Numbered from the stretch's first letter, positions 1 through 10,839 are shown. The stretch: DNA of 64,000 bases from Penelope pileata (GCA_013396635.1 WBMW01000149.1:420983-484982), one strand, 5' to 3'. Numbers and translations: made by a program. Notes: generated by a model not told the origin, from the letters alone.

Positions 1-14
1 CCCCCCCCCCCCCC
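1..14. repeat. Homopolymer C run at window start
   Basis: The window opens with 14 consecutive C residues before complex sequence begins. It may be a genuine poly-C tract or the ragged edge of an assembled contig next to a gap. The sequence alone cannot separate the two. Confidence 0.8.
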
Positions 15-720
15 TCGGCAAATATGGTATAATTTACAGAGCAACTTAATAATCCGAGGGGCACCGCAAAAGCCCTTTGCGTTGTAAACCGCTTCTAATT
101 ACCTGCCAGAGCAATTAGCTGACTATCACGAAGAAATTAGATCGCTCAATGTAGCATAAATAATGCGAATAATTTTGTAAGGAGAATGGAAAGCGAGACC
201 TGGTGTTTCTTTATAAGGAAATAACACCTCGTACTGTACAAACCCTACATGAACACATATTAATGTCTAGGCATGCACGGAAATGAATCCGAACATGAAC
301 CCTCTGGCTTAGATTCAGCACTTTCTTCATTTACATATGCGGGGTGAAAGTCGGCTTCCAGGCGTTTAGATACAGAGCTCTTCCAGATCACAGTAATTAA
401 CACATAGCGACTTCAATAGGAAAACCTGTTTTCCAGATGATTTTTACAATGCGGCTTTATGTCTCATTTGGCAGTTTAAATAGCTGGAGTTGTTTTCTGG
501 CTGCATCTCCACTATCATCTGTTGAGCATATTTTGCCTCGAATACTGACCGAAACTTACAGGCAGATTTCTTTAAAAACCAGATGACTGGAACGCCGCGT
601 ATGCATAAAGATTTCAGGCGTTTTCTCTTCTCCTGTAGGTTTGTTTTTCGAGAAGATTTTACGGAATTGCCTTAAAAATGTACGCTATTTAACAACTACG
701 CCTACAGATAAATACTGATA
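15..720. promoter_or_regulatory. Candidate conserved non-coding element
   Basis: This AT-rich block of about 700 bases is free of simple repeats and of recognisable transposon sequence, yet keeps many CpG dinucleotides and dense homeodomain-type cores (TAATTA, CAATTA, TAAT). No open frame of note crosses it. That pattern fits an enhancer or deeply conserved non-coding element flanking a developmental gene. Conservation is inferred from style only, because no second genome was available. It could equally be ordinary single-copy DNA that is merely unmethylated. Confidence 0.3.
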
Positions 721-1552
721 TATGTATCTTGCTGTATTTCACCCTGAAGGAAAGAAAGCTTTTGCGCGATTCTCGCTAGTTGAATATTTTACCTCGTGGG
801 GAAAATGTTGCTTTCCAAACAAAATTTTCCAGGTAATAGACACTCTGCAAGGATTTAAATGTGCGTTTACAAGCACGTAAGAACTAGGCTGTTCCATCAC
901 AGTCTTTCCGAGGCATTCCCGCACGCTGCTGGATTGCAGCTGTGGAATTCGGAAAGGAGATTGTGCCCACGAACGGAGTGCAATGGAAGCGCCCTTACAG
1001 CCGAATCCGGCTCAAGTGGAGCGAGTTTGCTCCTGCTGCCCAGAAAGCTGGGGGTGAAGGTGCCAAATCGCAGAGGAGCTGAGCCCAGCCCAAACCGTGG
1101 CTCGAAGGCACTGTGAGATTCTGCATAACTCGTTAGGAGTGCTCTGGGTTATGGGTAAACAAAACAAATTAGGCTGATCTTTGATAAATAGAAGCAGCAG
1201 CACATACTATGGTTCTTTTCAAGCATCTTTGAAGGAGGAAAAAATAATCTCAGTGTGTGATCAAATCTTCCGTTAACTTTTCAGCTCTGTCTTTTCTCCT
1301 GCTCCCACGCTAGCACTGCAGCTATGGATCTAGGAAAGATTCGGCGGAGTCCCCGTCCCCACACTGTCCTCGCAAAAGTCGCGATGAGAACTGAACTCTG
1401 AGCTTCCCCAGGTCCGAACGGGACTGCTCAGCTGTTCCGCAGCCCTCGCGTAGCTCACGGAATTGTACAGCGTGTTTAACGATTCCTGCTCATCGGCTAA
1501 TTAGAGACGGCTTTGAAGCTCCATTACCGGCAGCAAAATTATTGCGGTCAGT

Positions 1553-1640
1553 TTAGGCCAAATTCTGCAGTTCTTAATGGAGCGAAACTCCCATTGAAGT
1601 CAATGGGATAGAAGTCAATGGGCGTTGTGCTCTATTAAGG
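1553..1640. repeat. Fossil of palindromic MITE-like amniote repeat
   Basis: The text runs from GGCCAAATTCTGCAG through ACTCCCATTGAAGTCAATGGG. This is the layout of a palindromic MITE-like repeat I recall as common in turtle and crocodilian genomes: a 'gccagattctg' end leading to a CCATTGAAGTCAATGG centre. The centre here is an 8-bp inverted repeat around AG (CCCATTGA / TCAATGGG), followed by a second GAAGTCAATGGG copy 15 bases on. Only about half an element remains. The family name is left open because I cannot search a repeat library. Confidence 0.5.
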
Positions 1641-1689
1641 AACAGAGAATGTGTCCCTTTGTGAGTCCGAGATTAAAAGTCGCTATCGA

Positions 1690-2010
1690 TAAGGGGTACG
1701 TTTAGGACCGTCACGCTCTCCGGGCGGGATCTGATCCGCGACCCGGGAAGGGCCCGATCCCGCTGAGCCCCTGGACCCCCCGGCAGGATGGGTGCGGGGG
1801 ACGTCAGTCCCCAGGCAGGGCAGGACAGAAGGGCTTCTCGAGGGGGGGGGTCCGAAGGAATCTCCTTCTCCCTGGGGCTGGCGTCCGTGTGAGAGGCACT
1901 GGGTTCGTGCCCAACGTCCCACTCACCCCCCGCGCTGCTTCCCCAGCCGGGCGCTGGGTGCTGGCACCGGCAGCGCGCAGTGAGTGAGCGCTTCGGAGTC
2001 CCCCTACGAG
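1690..2010. promoter_or_regulatory. CpG island 1
   Basis: About 320 bases at roughly two-thirds GC with some 30 CpG by hand count, so the observed/expected CpG ratio is near 0.9. It includes a run of nine G at about 1842-1850. No TATA box or recognised coding exon is apparent. It may be a TATA-less promoter, an alternative first exon or an intragenic island. The direction of any transcription cannot be told. Confidence 0.6.
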
Positions 2011-2479
2011 GAAATCATTCGGACAGCAATGCAGGGGCTGGGAAGTCTCGTTTCGAACCGTGACCACCCACTGCTATCAACGTGATTTGACAGTCAAATT
2101 GGGAGCAGGTTTCGGTTGCTGGTTTTGACTGACTCTTGAACTCCGAAGCGACATTTGATTGAGCATTATAAAATATTTCCTTATTATAGGTGCAGAATAG
2201 CACTGAACATGCATGAGGAAGAGCTCGATTTACAGGGCTGAAGGAAGTGTTGCATGTTGTTTAAATAGCACTATAGCTCAATATTCATTCTCTTGGAAGG
2301 CGGGGGGCAGGGAGAGGTGGGAGAGAGAATTACAGCGATCCTCCTTTCTTCTTTTTCCTGCCCTGTCGGAAAGTAGAAGCCTTCAGGAAAACTTCGCAGC
2401 CTTTTTCCCTGAGCGCGGAGGGGCACACACAGCTGATCCTCGAGGAAGCTGCGCACAATTAAGACTCATTTTCTTTCTG

Positions 2480-2660
2480 CTGGAACAATTAATTGCACAA
2501 ATGAAAGGTCAGGCATGTGCTTTGCCTATGTTTATCAACCACAATAATGAGCTCCTTCTATTTTTTCCCTCGGCGCATTATATTGCAATAAAGTGCTACC
2601 GTAGTGCCGTGTCTTTGGGTAAACATCTTCAAAGGCGATTCTGCGAAGCTGTGCGGTGCA
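2480..2660. promoter_or_regulatory. Candidate enhancer-like block between islands
   Basis: AT-rich sequence between CpG islands 1 and 2 containing CAATTAATTGC, a forkhead-like TGTTTATC, CAATAATGAG and a second forkhead-like GTAAACATC. A 163-codon ATG-started frame (2213-2704, plus strand) crosses it, but its predicted protein resembles nothing I know and runs straight into the CpG island. I treat the frame as chance openness in CpG-rich DNA and the motif cluster as weak evidence of regulation. Confidence 0.25.
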
Positions 2661-2689
2661 TATCCGTTTCCGAAGCCCTCAATGACCGG

Positions 2690-2890
2690 GGCGAACCCAA
2701 ATGAGAGGGGTGAGAGGTCCACGGCACCCCAGCACCCGCAGACGGGCAAAGCAGAGGAGCAGATTTTCGCCTGAACCCCCGGAGCCCGGCGGGTCCGATC
2801 CTGCAGCTCCGAGTCCCTTTGTCCCTCGCGGTCTCTTTGTGTCACTTTGCACGGGGGGACGGACCCTCACGCTGTCCTCGGGGTTCCAGA
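2690..2890. promoter_or_regulatory. CpG island 2
   Basis: About 200 bases with roughly 17 CpG and clearly raised GC. It is continuous with the wider CpG-rich domain. Short open frames cross it on both strands, as expected where stop codons are rare. None shows a recognisable domain, signal peptide or repeat. Confidence 0.5.
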
Positions 2891-4258
2891 ACCCCTGGGA
2901 ACTTCTCCCCTCCTGCCTCCCCATCACAAACCTGGTACTACGGAAGCGAAAGGCTGGCAGCACCTCCTAAACCACGGCACGTTTTTCTTCCCATCGTAGG
3001 AGGAGACCTCTGCTCACATCTTCGAGAACAAACCATGAGTATGCCAAGTCCTGAATACGCTTTAAACAAGGGACACACATTTTCCATGCCAGCTCAGTGC
3101 GGGGTGAGCGAGTTCATGGGACTGCATCTGGTCTCCGTGGACCAGGAGCCCTGTGTTCAGTATTTCCGTCAACAGCTTCACTTCTTCCCCGTTACAGGGA
3201 GAATGGGCACATTACCACCAGGGCTTTGCTTGGGGGAACACAGCCAGTGCTGATAATGCACTTTTCTCCCATCCTGTTTGTTACTCTACATGCAGCTTTC
3301 CAAAGTATTTATCAGTGTGCGACGTTCTCCTTGGCCAAAATCCGCTCACAGTCTCAGCGGATGTGTTTTTCACCCATTTGTCCTTGCTGAACTGAAACAC
3401 CTCTGCGCTCCTTACACATACACGCTGAAGGGGCAGAACAACTATAGAGACCTGTTGGGACCTAAAAGGAATTTCAGGAGCCGTGCAGTGAGCAGAAGAT
3501 CCTGACTTTTTGTATGAAACTGTCTAATATGTCATGGCTGAGTCCATTACGTTCTTTTTAAGTCATGCTGGCCTGAGATCCCCAGATGTATCAGGGGAGT
3601 TGGTCCCCACCAAGACCCCAGCCATGGGGCTGTTTCTCTCTGGATAGGAATCACTGCGCTATTTCTGCCGTCTTTCCTGGAACATCTACTAAAAGGGTGG
3701 CCTCTACATCTGGCAGCTGTGCACAGACCAGAGCTGCTTAACCCAGTACGAAGCTCTGAACAACTTCAGCCGGGCTTTGGATCCAGTGTTTCTGCCATGA
3801 CTGAGTGCAAAAACACAGCATCAGTCCAGAAGTGAGGGGGAAGAGGGCTCTGACAGATCGTGGTGCAGTGTGGCCTCAAGGAATGGCAGAAGTCAGTGGT
3901 GGGCTCCATGCTGAACAAGAGGGCTGACATTTTAGATCTGGCAGACTCGGAGCACTTTGGCCTGCATGAGGTGAGGCCGATGCCTCTGCTCTGGGTGTGC
4001 TGTGTGCCAGCCCTTCTGCACAGGAGCGGTGAGACAAAAGGCTGAGCAGCCTGCACTCAGTGAGCGGACACGGCCGGCAGTAAGACTTGTGCTCCCCGGA
4101 AGGGCTGCTCGCTGCTGCGCTGGCAGAAGAACGTTCTTCACACACACAGCAAAGCCTCAGCCTAAGTTTACTGGAGCTTAGAGAAAAAAGTCATGAAAGA
4201 AATATGGTTTTTTTTCCCCCATTGGGAAAGCATTCTGCAAGCTGCCCTACACCTGCCT

Positions 4259-4276
4259 CACCTCTGACGTCAGGTG
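4259..4276. promoter_or_regulatory. Palindromic CRE flanked by inverted CACCT/AGGTG
   Basis: A perfect 8-bp cAMP-response element TGACGTCA (4265-4272) lies inside a larger near-palindrome: CACCT at 4259-4263 mirrors AGGTG at 4272-4276. Full CRE octamers with a central CpG, placed just upstream of a CpG island, are typical of functional CREB/ATF promoter sites. CACCT/AGGTG pairs are the recognition cores of two-handed ZEB-type repressors. The site is about 15-30 bases left of CpG island 3, so it would sit in a proximal promoter if transcription starts in that island. Binding is inferred. Confidence 0.55.
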
Positions 4277-4289
4277 GAGAGCACGGCCT

Positions 4290-4620
4290 TTTCTGGCCTT
4301 CATCTGCAGCCCCCCCCTGCCCGGCGCACACCTACCCGCGCACAGACCCCTCTCCTCCATCCCCTCAGCGCGGAGCACACCGCCCCCCCCAGCGCTCTGC
4401 CCCAGAGCTCGCGCACACGCACGCACTTCCCCAGCCCCGGCCGCGGCCCTCCCTCTCAATCACCGCCGCCCCGCGCTGACAGCNGTTTGCCGCGGCCCTC
4501 AGGTGTCGGTGTGGTGCGGGGCGCGGGTCGGGAGCTCCGTGACGCTGTCAGTGGGCAGAGATCTCAGCTCGTGTCCAGGCGAGCAGAGCCCCTGCTGACA
4601 GACACCCGTGCATTGTTTCA
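4290..4620. promoter_or_regulatory. CpG island 3, candidate promoter
   Basis: About 330 bases of very GC-rich DNA with some 31 CpG by hand count, a C-rich left half and one ambiguous base (N) at 4484. A perfect CRE lies immediately to the left. No TATA box is visible, so dispersed initiation would be expected if it is a promoter. Frames across it on both strands encode low-complexity Pro/Arg/Ser text typical of translated CpG islands rather than a known protein. It marks the right-hand limit of the CpG-rich domain. Confidence 0.6.
4484..4484. other. Ambiguous base (N)
   Basis: A single N interrupts CpG island 3. GC-rich sequence of this kind is often poorly read, so this is an assembly ambiguity rather than biology. 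Confidence 0.95.
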
Positions 4621-4649
4621 TATGCTCCCCCACGCTCGCAACTGAGTGT

Positions 4650-4990
4650 GCAGGCTTCCGTGTGCTAATAGTCAATTAACAGGGATCTGCGGTCCTAATG
4701 ATCGCTGAATGTTTGTAATTGGAACATAATTTGTCTGTGTGCTGACTCCGTGGTTTTGAAATGCTGCCGTTCAAAATTGACTTTCACATTTTATGGGATA
4801 AACTATTTCTCCTTAGACGTTCTTGGCTAATGAAAAATGGAAGGGTCCTGGAAAGAACTGCTCTTTAAATATCAGCTCGCATCACACTGTATCAAAATAG
4901 ATACAAGAGATATTGAAGAGCTAAATGGACTTTCTGAAATAGTTTAACGCCATTTGTTGGTGAATTAGAAATGTGATTACACTGAGAAAA
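4650..4990. promoter_or_regulatory. Candidate conserved element right of island 3
   Basis: AT-rich, repeat-free sequence directly abutting the CpG island. It carries closely spaced homeodomain-type cores: GTCAATTAAC near 4671, CCTAATGATC near 4694 and TGTAATTGG near 4715. The motif density and position make it a reasonable enhancer candidate for whatever promoter lies in the CpG-rich domain. Conservation has not been tested. Confidence 0.3.
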
Positions 4991-7018
4991 CTTGCCCTCT
5001 AGGCAGGAGGTTTGCAGTTATTTCTTTATGCAGAAGGCAGTTGCTGTTCCGTACACAGCAGCGGTTATGCACTTACTAGATCCCACACAAAACTCAGAGA
5101 CAATTTCAAGCACAAACGCAGGAACCCAGTGTGTCCCATAGTGAGGTCTCATTGTACAGTATGCGGAAACCTGAGGTTGAGTCTATGCTGCTTTTTTGGT
5201 GGAATTACTATTTCCACGGAATCACTCAACAGATAACATCATGTTGGTAGTTACTAATGTATTCATCTACTTTCTGCCATGCTAGGGATACCGCCTGCAA
5301 CTGTTAAAGAAGCAGCTGGCTTTTTTATACAAATAAACTGGACTCTGAGACTGTCAATCTTCTTTGTTTGACAGAGAGGAGTTCCCGCCTGCACGGAAAG
5401 AATAGCTCAACATCTGTCATCCCATTCTCTGCCATGGCCTGAAATCAGGAAGACTACAGCTGTCCCATTCCTTTCAGATACTTCTGGGATAGAGAAGTAG
5501 GAGGACTGGATATTTGGTCAGTGTGTTCATCATGCATTAAGCAAGTCCCTACAAGCCCTTGCATGTAATTGTATTGTTTTCCCACTGTTTGAATAGTAGA
5601 ATTTGCAGTTTAAAAGGTCTTTGGAAAGTCGATCCTCCTATGTCCTATGTGTTTTTTTTTTTTTTTGTTTTTTGTTTTTTTAATGTCTACTTAGTTCAGT
5701 CTGAATTTGCATTTGTTAATAGAATGCATTTTAATTGAATTTAAAGTGGTTAGCAATAATTTATACCTAGGCATGTGGTACACGGGCGTGTAAATTGCAG
5801 ATTTATACATGAGTGTAAAGCAGAAAAAATATTTATTCTTACAGATTGAGAGTTAAACTATGACTGCTGACTGCTTGGATGAAGATGAAAGCAAGGGATG
5901 TACATTAGCGTATTCCTTGCAAGGCCAACAATGGCATCTTTTGTGACATGTCTGTATGGAGCAGAGGGAAAGGGAGGAGGAAGAAGGAAAGAGGCTGAGA
6001 AGAATGTGTTACCACCTTAAAAAAATGTTTGACCACGTACCTTCATCAGTTCATTGGTTTAATATCTAGCAAAATAGTCAAAAGCTAAAAATATAATAGA
6101 AGATTTCAAGTCATTTGTAGAGTAAATTATACTATTCTCATGCAGTAGCAGACAAGCTAGTATTCAGTAGTGAATTGTGTTGTTTTTCTTCTAGCCACAA
6201 TTAAGCCACTGCAATAAATCTCGGAGTCTCAACCACTGGCAATTTCTTTAGGTATACCCGTCTCTAACTTGGAATTTAAACTTTGCAATCCCAAAATTTG
6301 GAGAAAGCATTGCAAAGGGTAAAATGCTCAGAGGAATTCAGGCGCTGTAAAACCAGGGGAATCCACAACCTGAAGTTAGGCCTTCAGGCTCCCATCACAC
6401 CTAGGGTGACAGTTGGGCTGTGGTTATGCGGTGATTCTGATTTGGCTTACGTCCATGCTGCTGCTGAAAGAGCAGCTCAGCTGCACAGTCACACTGTTAC
6501 CTGCTACGTAGATTCAAGTGTGTTACATAATGTTTACCTGCTGATCTTAGACGCGGAAGAATGATGGCAAAAAGGTTTCTCAACAAGGCTGGTCTTGATC
6601 CATTTAGGATTTTATAAATAAAAATGAAGTAATCACATTTTCCACAGAAGCACTGGTCTAATCCCAAGAAATTTGCTTTTAGAAAATGCTAGAACAATGA
6701 GAAGTACTTATTGTAGTATTTTATTATTAATTGTTATATATTTAATGACAACTATATACTCTATTCCTATTTATGGAAACCTTTAATGTGGTGCCACCAA
6801 ACAAACTTGCATGATGTCCAAGATCGCATAAAAAGACCAAATAACAATAAAAATTGTTACTGGTGCTTACTATTTACAGATAGAAAAACTGGCTTAGGTC
6901 TACAGGCGCTATTGCAGAATGTAGAAGAAAAAACCCAAACACCAGAAAAAACAAAATCTGCACTAAAGGAGAGAATCATGCATAATGAGTTCCTTCTTTC
7001 CCCCTTAGGCTCTCTGGA
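4990..7018. other. AT-rich non-coding stretch
   Basis: I see no supported gene here. It holds a T-rich run at 5652-5681 and otherwise unique AT-rich DNA. A 93-codon plus-strand frame at 6283-6564 shows no recognisable domain. Confidence 0.6.
5652..5681. repeat. T-rich simple repeat
   Basis: About 30 bases of almost pure T broken by single G residues. It could be a decayed poly-A tail seen on the minus strand or an independent homopolymer, and no retroposed body is recognisable beside it. Confidence 0.8.
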
Positions 7019-7040
7019 TCAGGAGCTGAAATAAATACCT

Positions 7041-7252
7041 TCTGTTTCTTCTATTTCTTTCCACATATCTGCCAAACTTTTTTCTGCCCTCTGTAGAGTG
7101 ATGTACTTATCTTCATCTAGCCCCTTGATTTCTGGAGGCAGCAATTGAACTGGTGCCTCACAAGGTATGTAAGTTTCTGTTCCTCTGTCTCCACAGTGTT
7201 GGAATCTGATATCCAGAGCATGGGGGAAGTCTTTAGTCAAAAGGACAGTAGT
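7041..7252 (-). other. Unrecognised open frame with possible splice donor
   Basis: On the minus strand a frame stays open from 7252 down to a TGA at 7021-7019. The predicted peptide is charged and protein-like, with LPPEIKGLDEDKY then ADMWKEIEETE, and looks helical toward its end. A consensus-like donor CAGAAG/GTATTT lies at about 7041/7040, inside the last codons, so the real exon could end there. Possible acceptor AGs lie near 7208-7235. There is no in-frame ATG at its start and no neighbouring exon was found. A frame of about 77 codons is expected by chance many times in this window, so I keep this as a weak exon or pseudogene-fragment candidate. Confidence 0.18.
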
Positions 7253-7259
7253 TTAAAGG

Positions 7260-10200
7260 AAGGATAGAGATTCGCAAAACTGGCCTAAGATGGGACATCT
7301 TCTGCTTGTTTCTGCTGGGGAAGCAACGTGTAAGTGAGTGAGTTGTTGGCTCTCTCTCATTCATCGGAAGAGACAGCCCTGTTAACAGTCACAAAGTAAG
7401 TCAACTCTGGCCTGTAAATTTCAGTTTTGAACAGAAACATCCCAGTAAGTTTTCTTTGTGTCACTATGTACAGAAATTTGCCTGAGCTTCGGAACAGAAG
7501 GCAAACAAACTGTTGCTAGCTCTGCACAGCCTTCTCATGAAATGATACAAATTAAATATTTTGCATTTTCCTTATGGTTTATGAGTCTGGGGAGTGCATT
7601 TATTTTAAGATTTTTTTTTTTTTTTGAAACAATTCAGAACAGAATGTGGATTTACTGTATGCCTTTTTAACAAGAGTTGAAAATTTTGAGAGAGTGTTTT
7701 GTTCTCAGATCTGGAGCTTGGGAGGAACACCAAAGATTGTGACACTCACCATAAAATTGCAAGAATTATCTACAATGTAACTTTCCCTGGGGATATTATG
7801 ACTGAGTATCTCCCTGAAATCTTTATGGGTGGCAGATCCTAAAAGTTAATAAGCTTAGGAAGAGTTTAATGAGTATAAAGACGCTGAAGAAACTCGGAGC
7901 ATCTGTCTTTGTCCTATGAAAAGAAGTCATACTTAAATTCTTTATTAATTATGACTTGAAGTTTGTGCTTTAGATTGGCAGATTTCAAAGGTAGGTTTTC
8001 ACAGTTGATTAAATTAAGTGAAAAAGAGACAAATTAGCAGCTTTAAACGAGCTGACCGAGATTATATTGTCAGACATCTACCAGGAAAACTTCTAACCAC
8101 TGTTAAGGTGAGAAACAAGACTACTGTCGATTACATTAGGATCCTTTAAAGCAACATTCACATTTGCGTAACAACTATAAAAATTATAAAATTTATGTGA
8201 CAAAGCAAACAGAGCTGTTAACATAGTTACCCCGATCTACATACAAGCAAACAACTCTGAAACGTGTAATACAGGGACAACTCTCTCAGAATTCCTGGCA
8301 TGGATCACAGAGTATTTACACTGGCTTCTCAGTCTTTAGCATCCATACCATCCTGCAGCTGGAAAACTGTCCTACAGAGGCTGTTCCAGTAGATGACCTT
8401 TTGCTATCTCAGTGACCCCAGTGAGACTCTGTCATATGAAAGACTGGAGAACTCACCCACTGGATGGTTCCAACCAGACTCTAGCACCTTTTGCTCTGTA
8501 CTAAAATGTGGAGAGGAGTCTACTTCATGCTGCAAATCGCTCTCTCCAGCCCAGCCCTTACTCCTCCATGCAGTTCTGCTGCTTGCTTGGGTGAGCTCCC
8601 TCTGTCTTAGGTGGAGGTATTTTGATTGTCCCTGTTTTCTAGACTGCATTTGTACTTTTTGCTCCGCATAATTTAGCTAATGGTTAAATAGTCTTCCAAA
8701 CAAGATGAAAATATATTTGTTATGAAAAGAAGAGCCCTTGAGTCCAAAGATGGTAGTTGGGTCTAGATCTTTTAAGAAAAAGAGAATAGTTGAATGCCAA
8801 ATAAATGTACTGTTAATCCTCAGCTTCACAAAAAGCATTTCTCCACAAAACTGTGAACAGGCAGGGACCACCTTTAGGGATCTGTGTCATGGGTGGTTGC
8901 ACAGGTCACCAAAATGCGGGGTCACTATTCGCACAATGTGAGAATGTTGCGGTGTCATTCCTGTGCTGCTGATTCAGCTCCTTATCAGTCCCTTGCTTGG
9001 AGCTTTGATAGCTGGTGTGACAAACCATAAATAATGGAAGGTCAAACTGAGCAATGTTGTTCACTCTGACCTTCTAATACTTCTGGCTTATTAGATCCAT
9101 CATGAGAGTATCAACAGGCTGCTAAGAACCAGAGTACAGTGGCTATAGCTGCCAAATCATTGCCTAGTCACAGGCAATGCCTCTGTGTAGGCATTTAATG
9201 CAACCTAGTGCAAAACTTGAATATTCCTTACAGCAAAACCAGGTTGTAAAATAGGGTGAGAATCACCAAGTAGCCAAATATAAAATGTAGCCAGGTATAA
9301 AGGAACCAGCCACACACACGTACACATGGTTCGTAGATATCAGAGTATGAATGATTTGGTCTTTAATTGTCAAAGAGATATGAATAATAACGTAAAAAAC
9401 AAGGCAATGAGAACAATCAGAATTCAACCAGGAATAAATACACCGTTATTGTCCATGCCTCCATCCCAAATTCTGGTGTTAAGATAGTTCAGGAGTTTCC
9501 ATTCTAAGGTTCTGTTCCCATGCTTCTTATTATGTTGCTAACTTTTCTATTAAAATTGAGAAAGTTTCCATACTAGGGATCTGCCAAATCTTAAGGCTTT
9601 CAAAATGAAAAAAATAGTTGAGAATTTACAGTCCTGTCAGTTTCAAAACTAAATTTAAGAGCAAGCATCATTTAGCTAATTTTAAAGATTTTACAATTCT
9701 TTTGTTGAATATGGCTAGATGGACGTTAAAAAATGGGAGATAAGAGCACAAGGAAATACTGGAAGGAGAAAGGCTTGACTAGCACACACTCCCCTCAAGA
9801 TTTGTCTCAAAATTTCACAGCTGCAAAACAAAACATCTGTAAGATCTACTGGCAGGATGTTGTGCGCACTCTTGGGTTCACATGAAGCTCAGCAACTACT
9901 GTTGCTGTTGTCCCTATGTTATCCTGACTTGTAGAAGGTGGTGGTGTGAATCACAAGATGCCAGTGATGTCAAAGAGCCACCCTGGGAGCAGTGTGGTTT
10001 TACAGAGCAGAAATCTTGTTTTCTCATGAAGTTAAAATAAGGTGGCTAAAAAACCTATACACTAATAACCTGCACTCAAAAAAGTTTCAAGGTTGTGCAT
10101 TCAACTGAGAGGTTAGAAGATGGCAGGATTAAGCTTTCCCTGGTAGCCTTGAGTATCCCTCCTAACGTTATGAATCAATCCTAAATACACAGTCACTCTC

Positions 10201-10530
10201 AGCTTTTTCTACAGCCGTCCCACTTTGTTCACGGCACTGTCACTGGGTTTCTCAGGGAGTGAGCCAGGGTGGTTTAACATAAGAGGCTGTGTCGTAAGCA
10301 AAACCAGAAAAGGCAAAAAGAGAAAGCAAGATCTCTGGGTGAAAACAGCTGAATACTGTGGTGGATAAAAGGATTCTCCCAGAATAGCAATGCTCAAAGT
10401 GACCTCCTGTCTATCTGGATTTTGTCCTTGTTGTAGTCTTAGGCTCCTCACTCGATTCAAACAGATGTTTTGTAGGTGGCTGCTTGTTGTGTGTTCCTTA
10501 TTTTGAGTGTACATCTTTGATACTCAGGAC
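7260..10530. other. Non-coding stretch without recognised repeats
   Basis: Unique, mostly AT-rich sequence. The block at about 8020-8280 is free of simple repeats and has enhancer-like character, with CpGs at 8047-8170 and TTTAAAC, GTTAAC and AAATTATAAAATTTAT motifs. No gene, RNA or transposon could be supported. Confidence 0.5.
7609..7625. repeat. Poly-T run
   Basis: A run of about 17 T residues with no recognisable retroposed sequence beside it. Confidence 0.8.
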
Positions 10531-10536
10531 AGAGTC

Positions 10537-10645
10537 ACAAAGTGCTGAGTGTTCACAGATGCTGCTGAAATCAATGGGATTCGTGCTTTAAATGTATGAA
10601 GTACCATAAAAATGCTAAGCATCTTGGAAAATCTGGCTCTAAGCA
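10537..10645. repeat. Fossil palindromic MITE-like repeat
   Basis: The stretch begins AAAGTGCTGAGTGTTCACAG, passes a TGAAATCAATGGGAT centre and ends GCTAAGCATCTTGGAAAATC TGGCTC. This is the decayed form of an amniote palindromic repeat I recall as 'gctgagcacc ... ttgaagtcaatggga ... gctcagcacctttgaaaatctggcc'. Here one half is disrupted. It lies directly next to the MIR-like SINE fossil, and the two often travel together in reptile genomes. The family assignment is from memory. Confidence 0.5.
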
Positions 10646-10689
10646 CATCATATTGAGGACCCAAATTAGTGGACATGTTCATCAATCTT

Positions 10690-10830
10690 GACCATAACGG
10701 CTCAGCACTTCAGTTCCCCATCTGTAAAGCGGATCTAATAGTACAGTCTCACTTTACAGATTTAAAGATAAATTAATTAGTGTTTGGGAAGCACTCAGAA
10801 ACTCTAGCAGAAAATGCTGTAGAAACACCC
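10690..10830 (+). mobile_element. MIR-like SINE fossil
   Basis: The segment CTTCAGTTCCCCATCTGTAA followed by AGCGGATCTAATAGTACAGT, then 'tttaaagataaattaatt' and 'gggaagcactcagaa', matches the core-to-tail text of MIR/CORE-type SINEs, whose familiar form is 'cctcagtttccccatctgtaaaatggggataatagtacc ... gtgaggattaaat ... gcgcttag'. MIR-type SINEs are tRNA-derived, depended on L2-type LINEs and are very old, so a heavily mutated copy in a bird is expected. Such copies are sometimes reused as regulatory elements. Confidence 0.6.
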
Positions 10831-10839
10831 ATAAAGATA

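Larger units (their letters stand above)
1..4650. promoter_or_regulatory. CpG-rich domain (unmethylated-valley-like)
   Basis: CpG is retained throughout this stretch, about 40 in the first kilobase by hand count although GC there is only moderate. Beyond about 5 kb I count roughly 10 per kilobase. Three denser GC-rich islands sit inside it. In vertebrates, CpG survives over several kilobases where germline DNA stays unmethylated, typically around promoters of developmental transcription factors. AT-rich parts carry homeodomain-type motifs (CTAATTACC near 96, CAATTAGC near 113, CAATTAATTGC near 2486). No coding exon was recognised. The domain may be the flank, untranslated exon or enhancer territory of a gene left of the window. 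Island positions come from reading, not from a computed track. Confidence 0.6.

Noticed and set aside
1804..2067. Minus-strand frame over CpG island 1
   Set aside because: Same reason: translated CpG island with no homology I can recognise and no splice context.
4087..4645. Pro/Ser/Arg-rich frames over CpG island 3
   Set aside because: Stop codons are rare in GC-rich DNA. The peptides are low-complexity and differ between overlapping frames with no recognisable domain.
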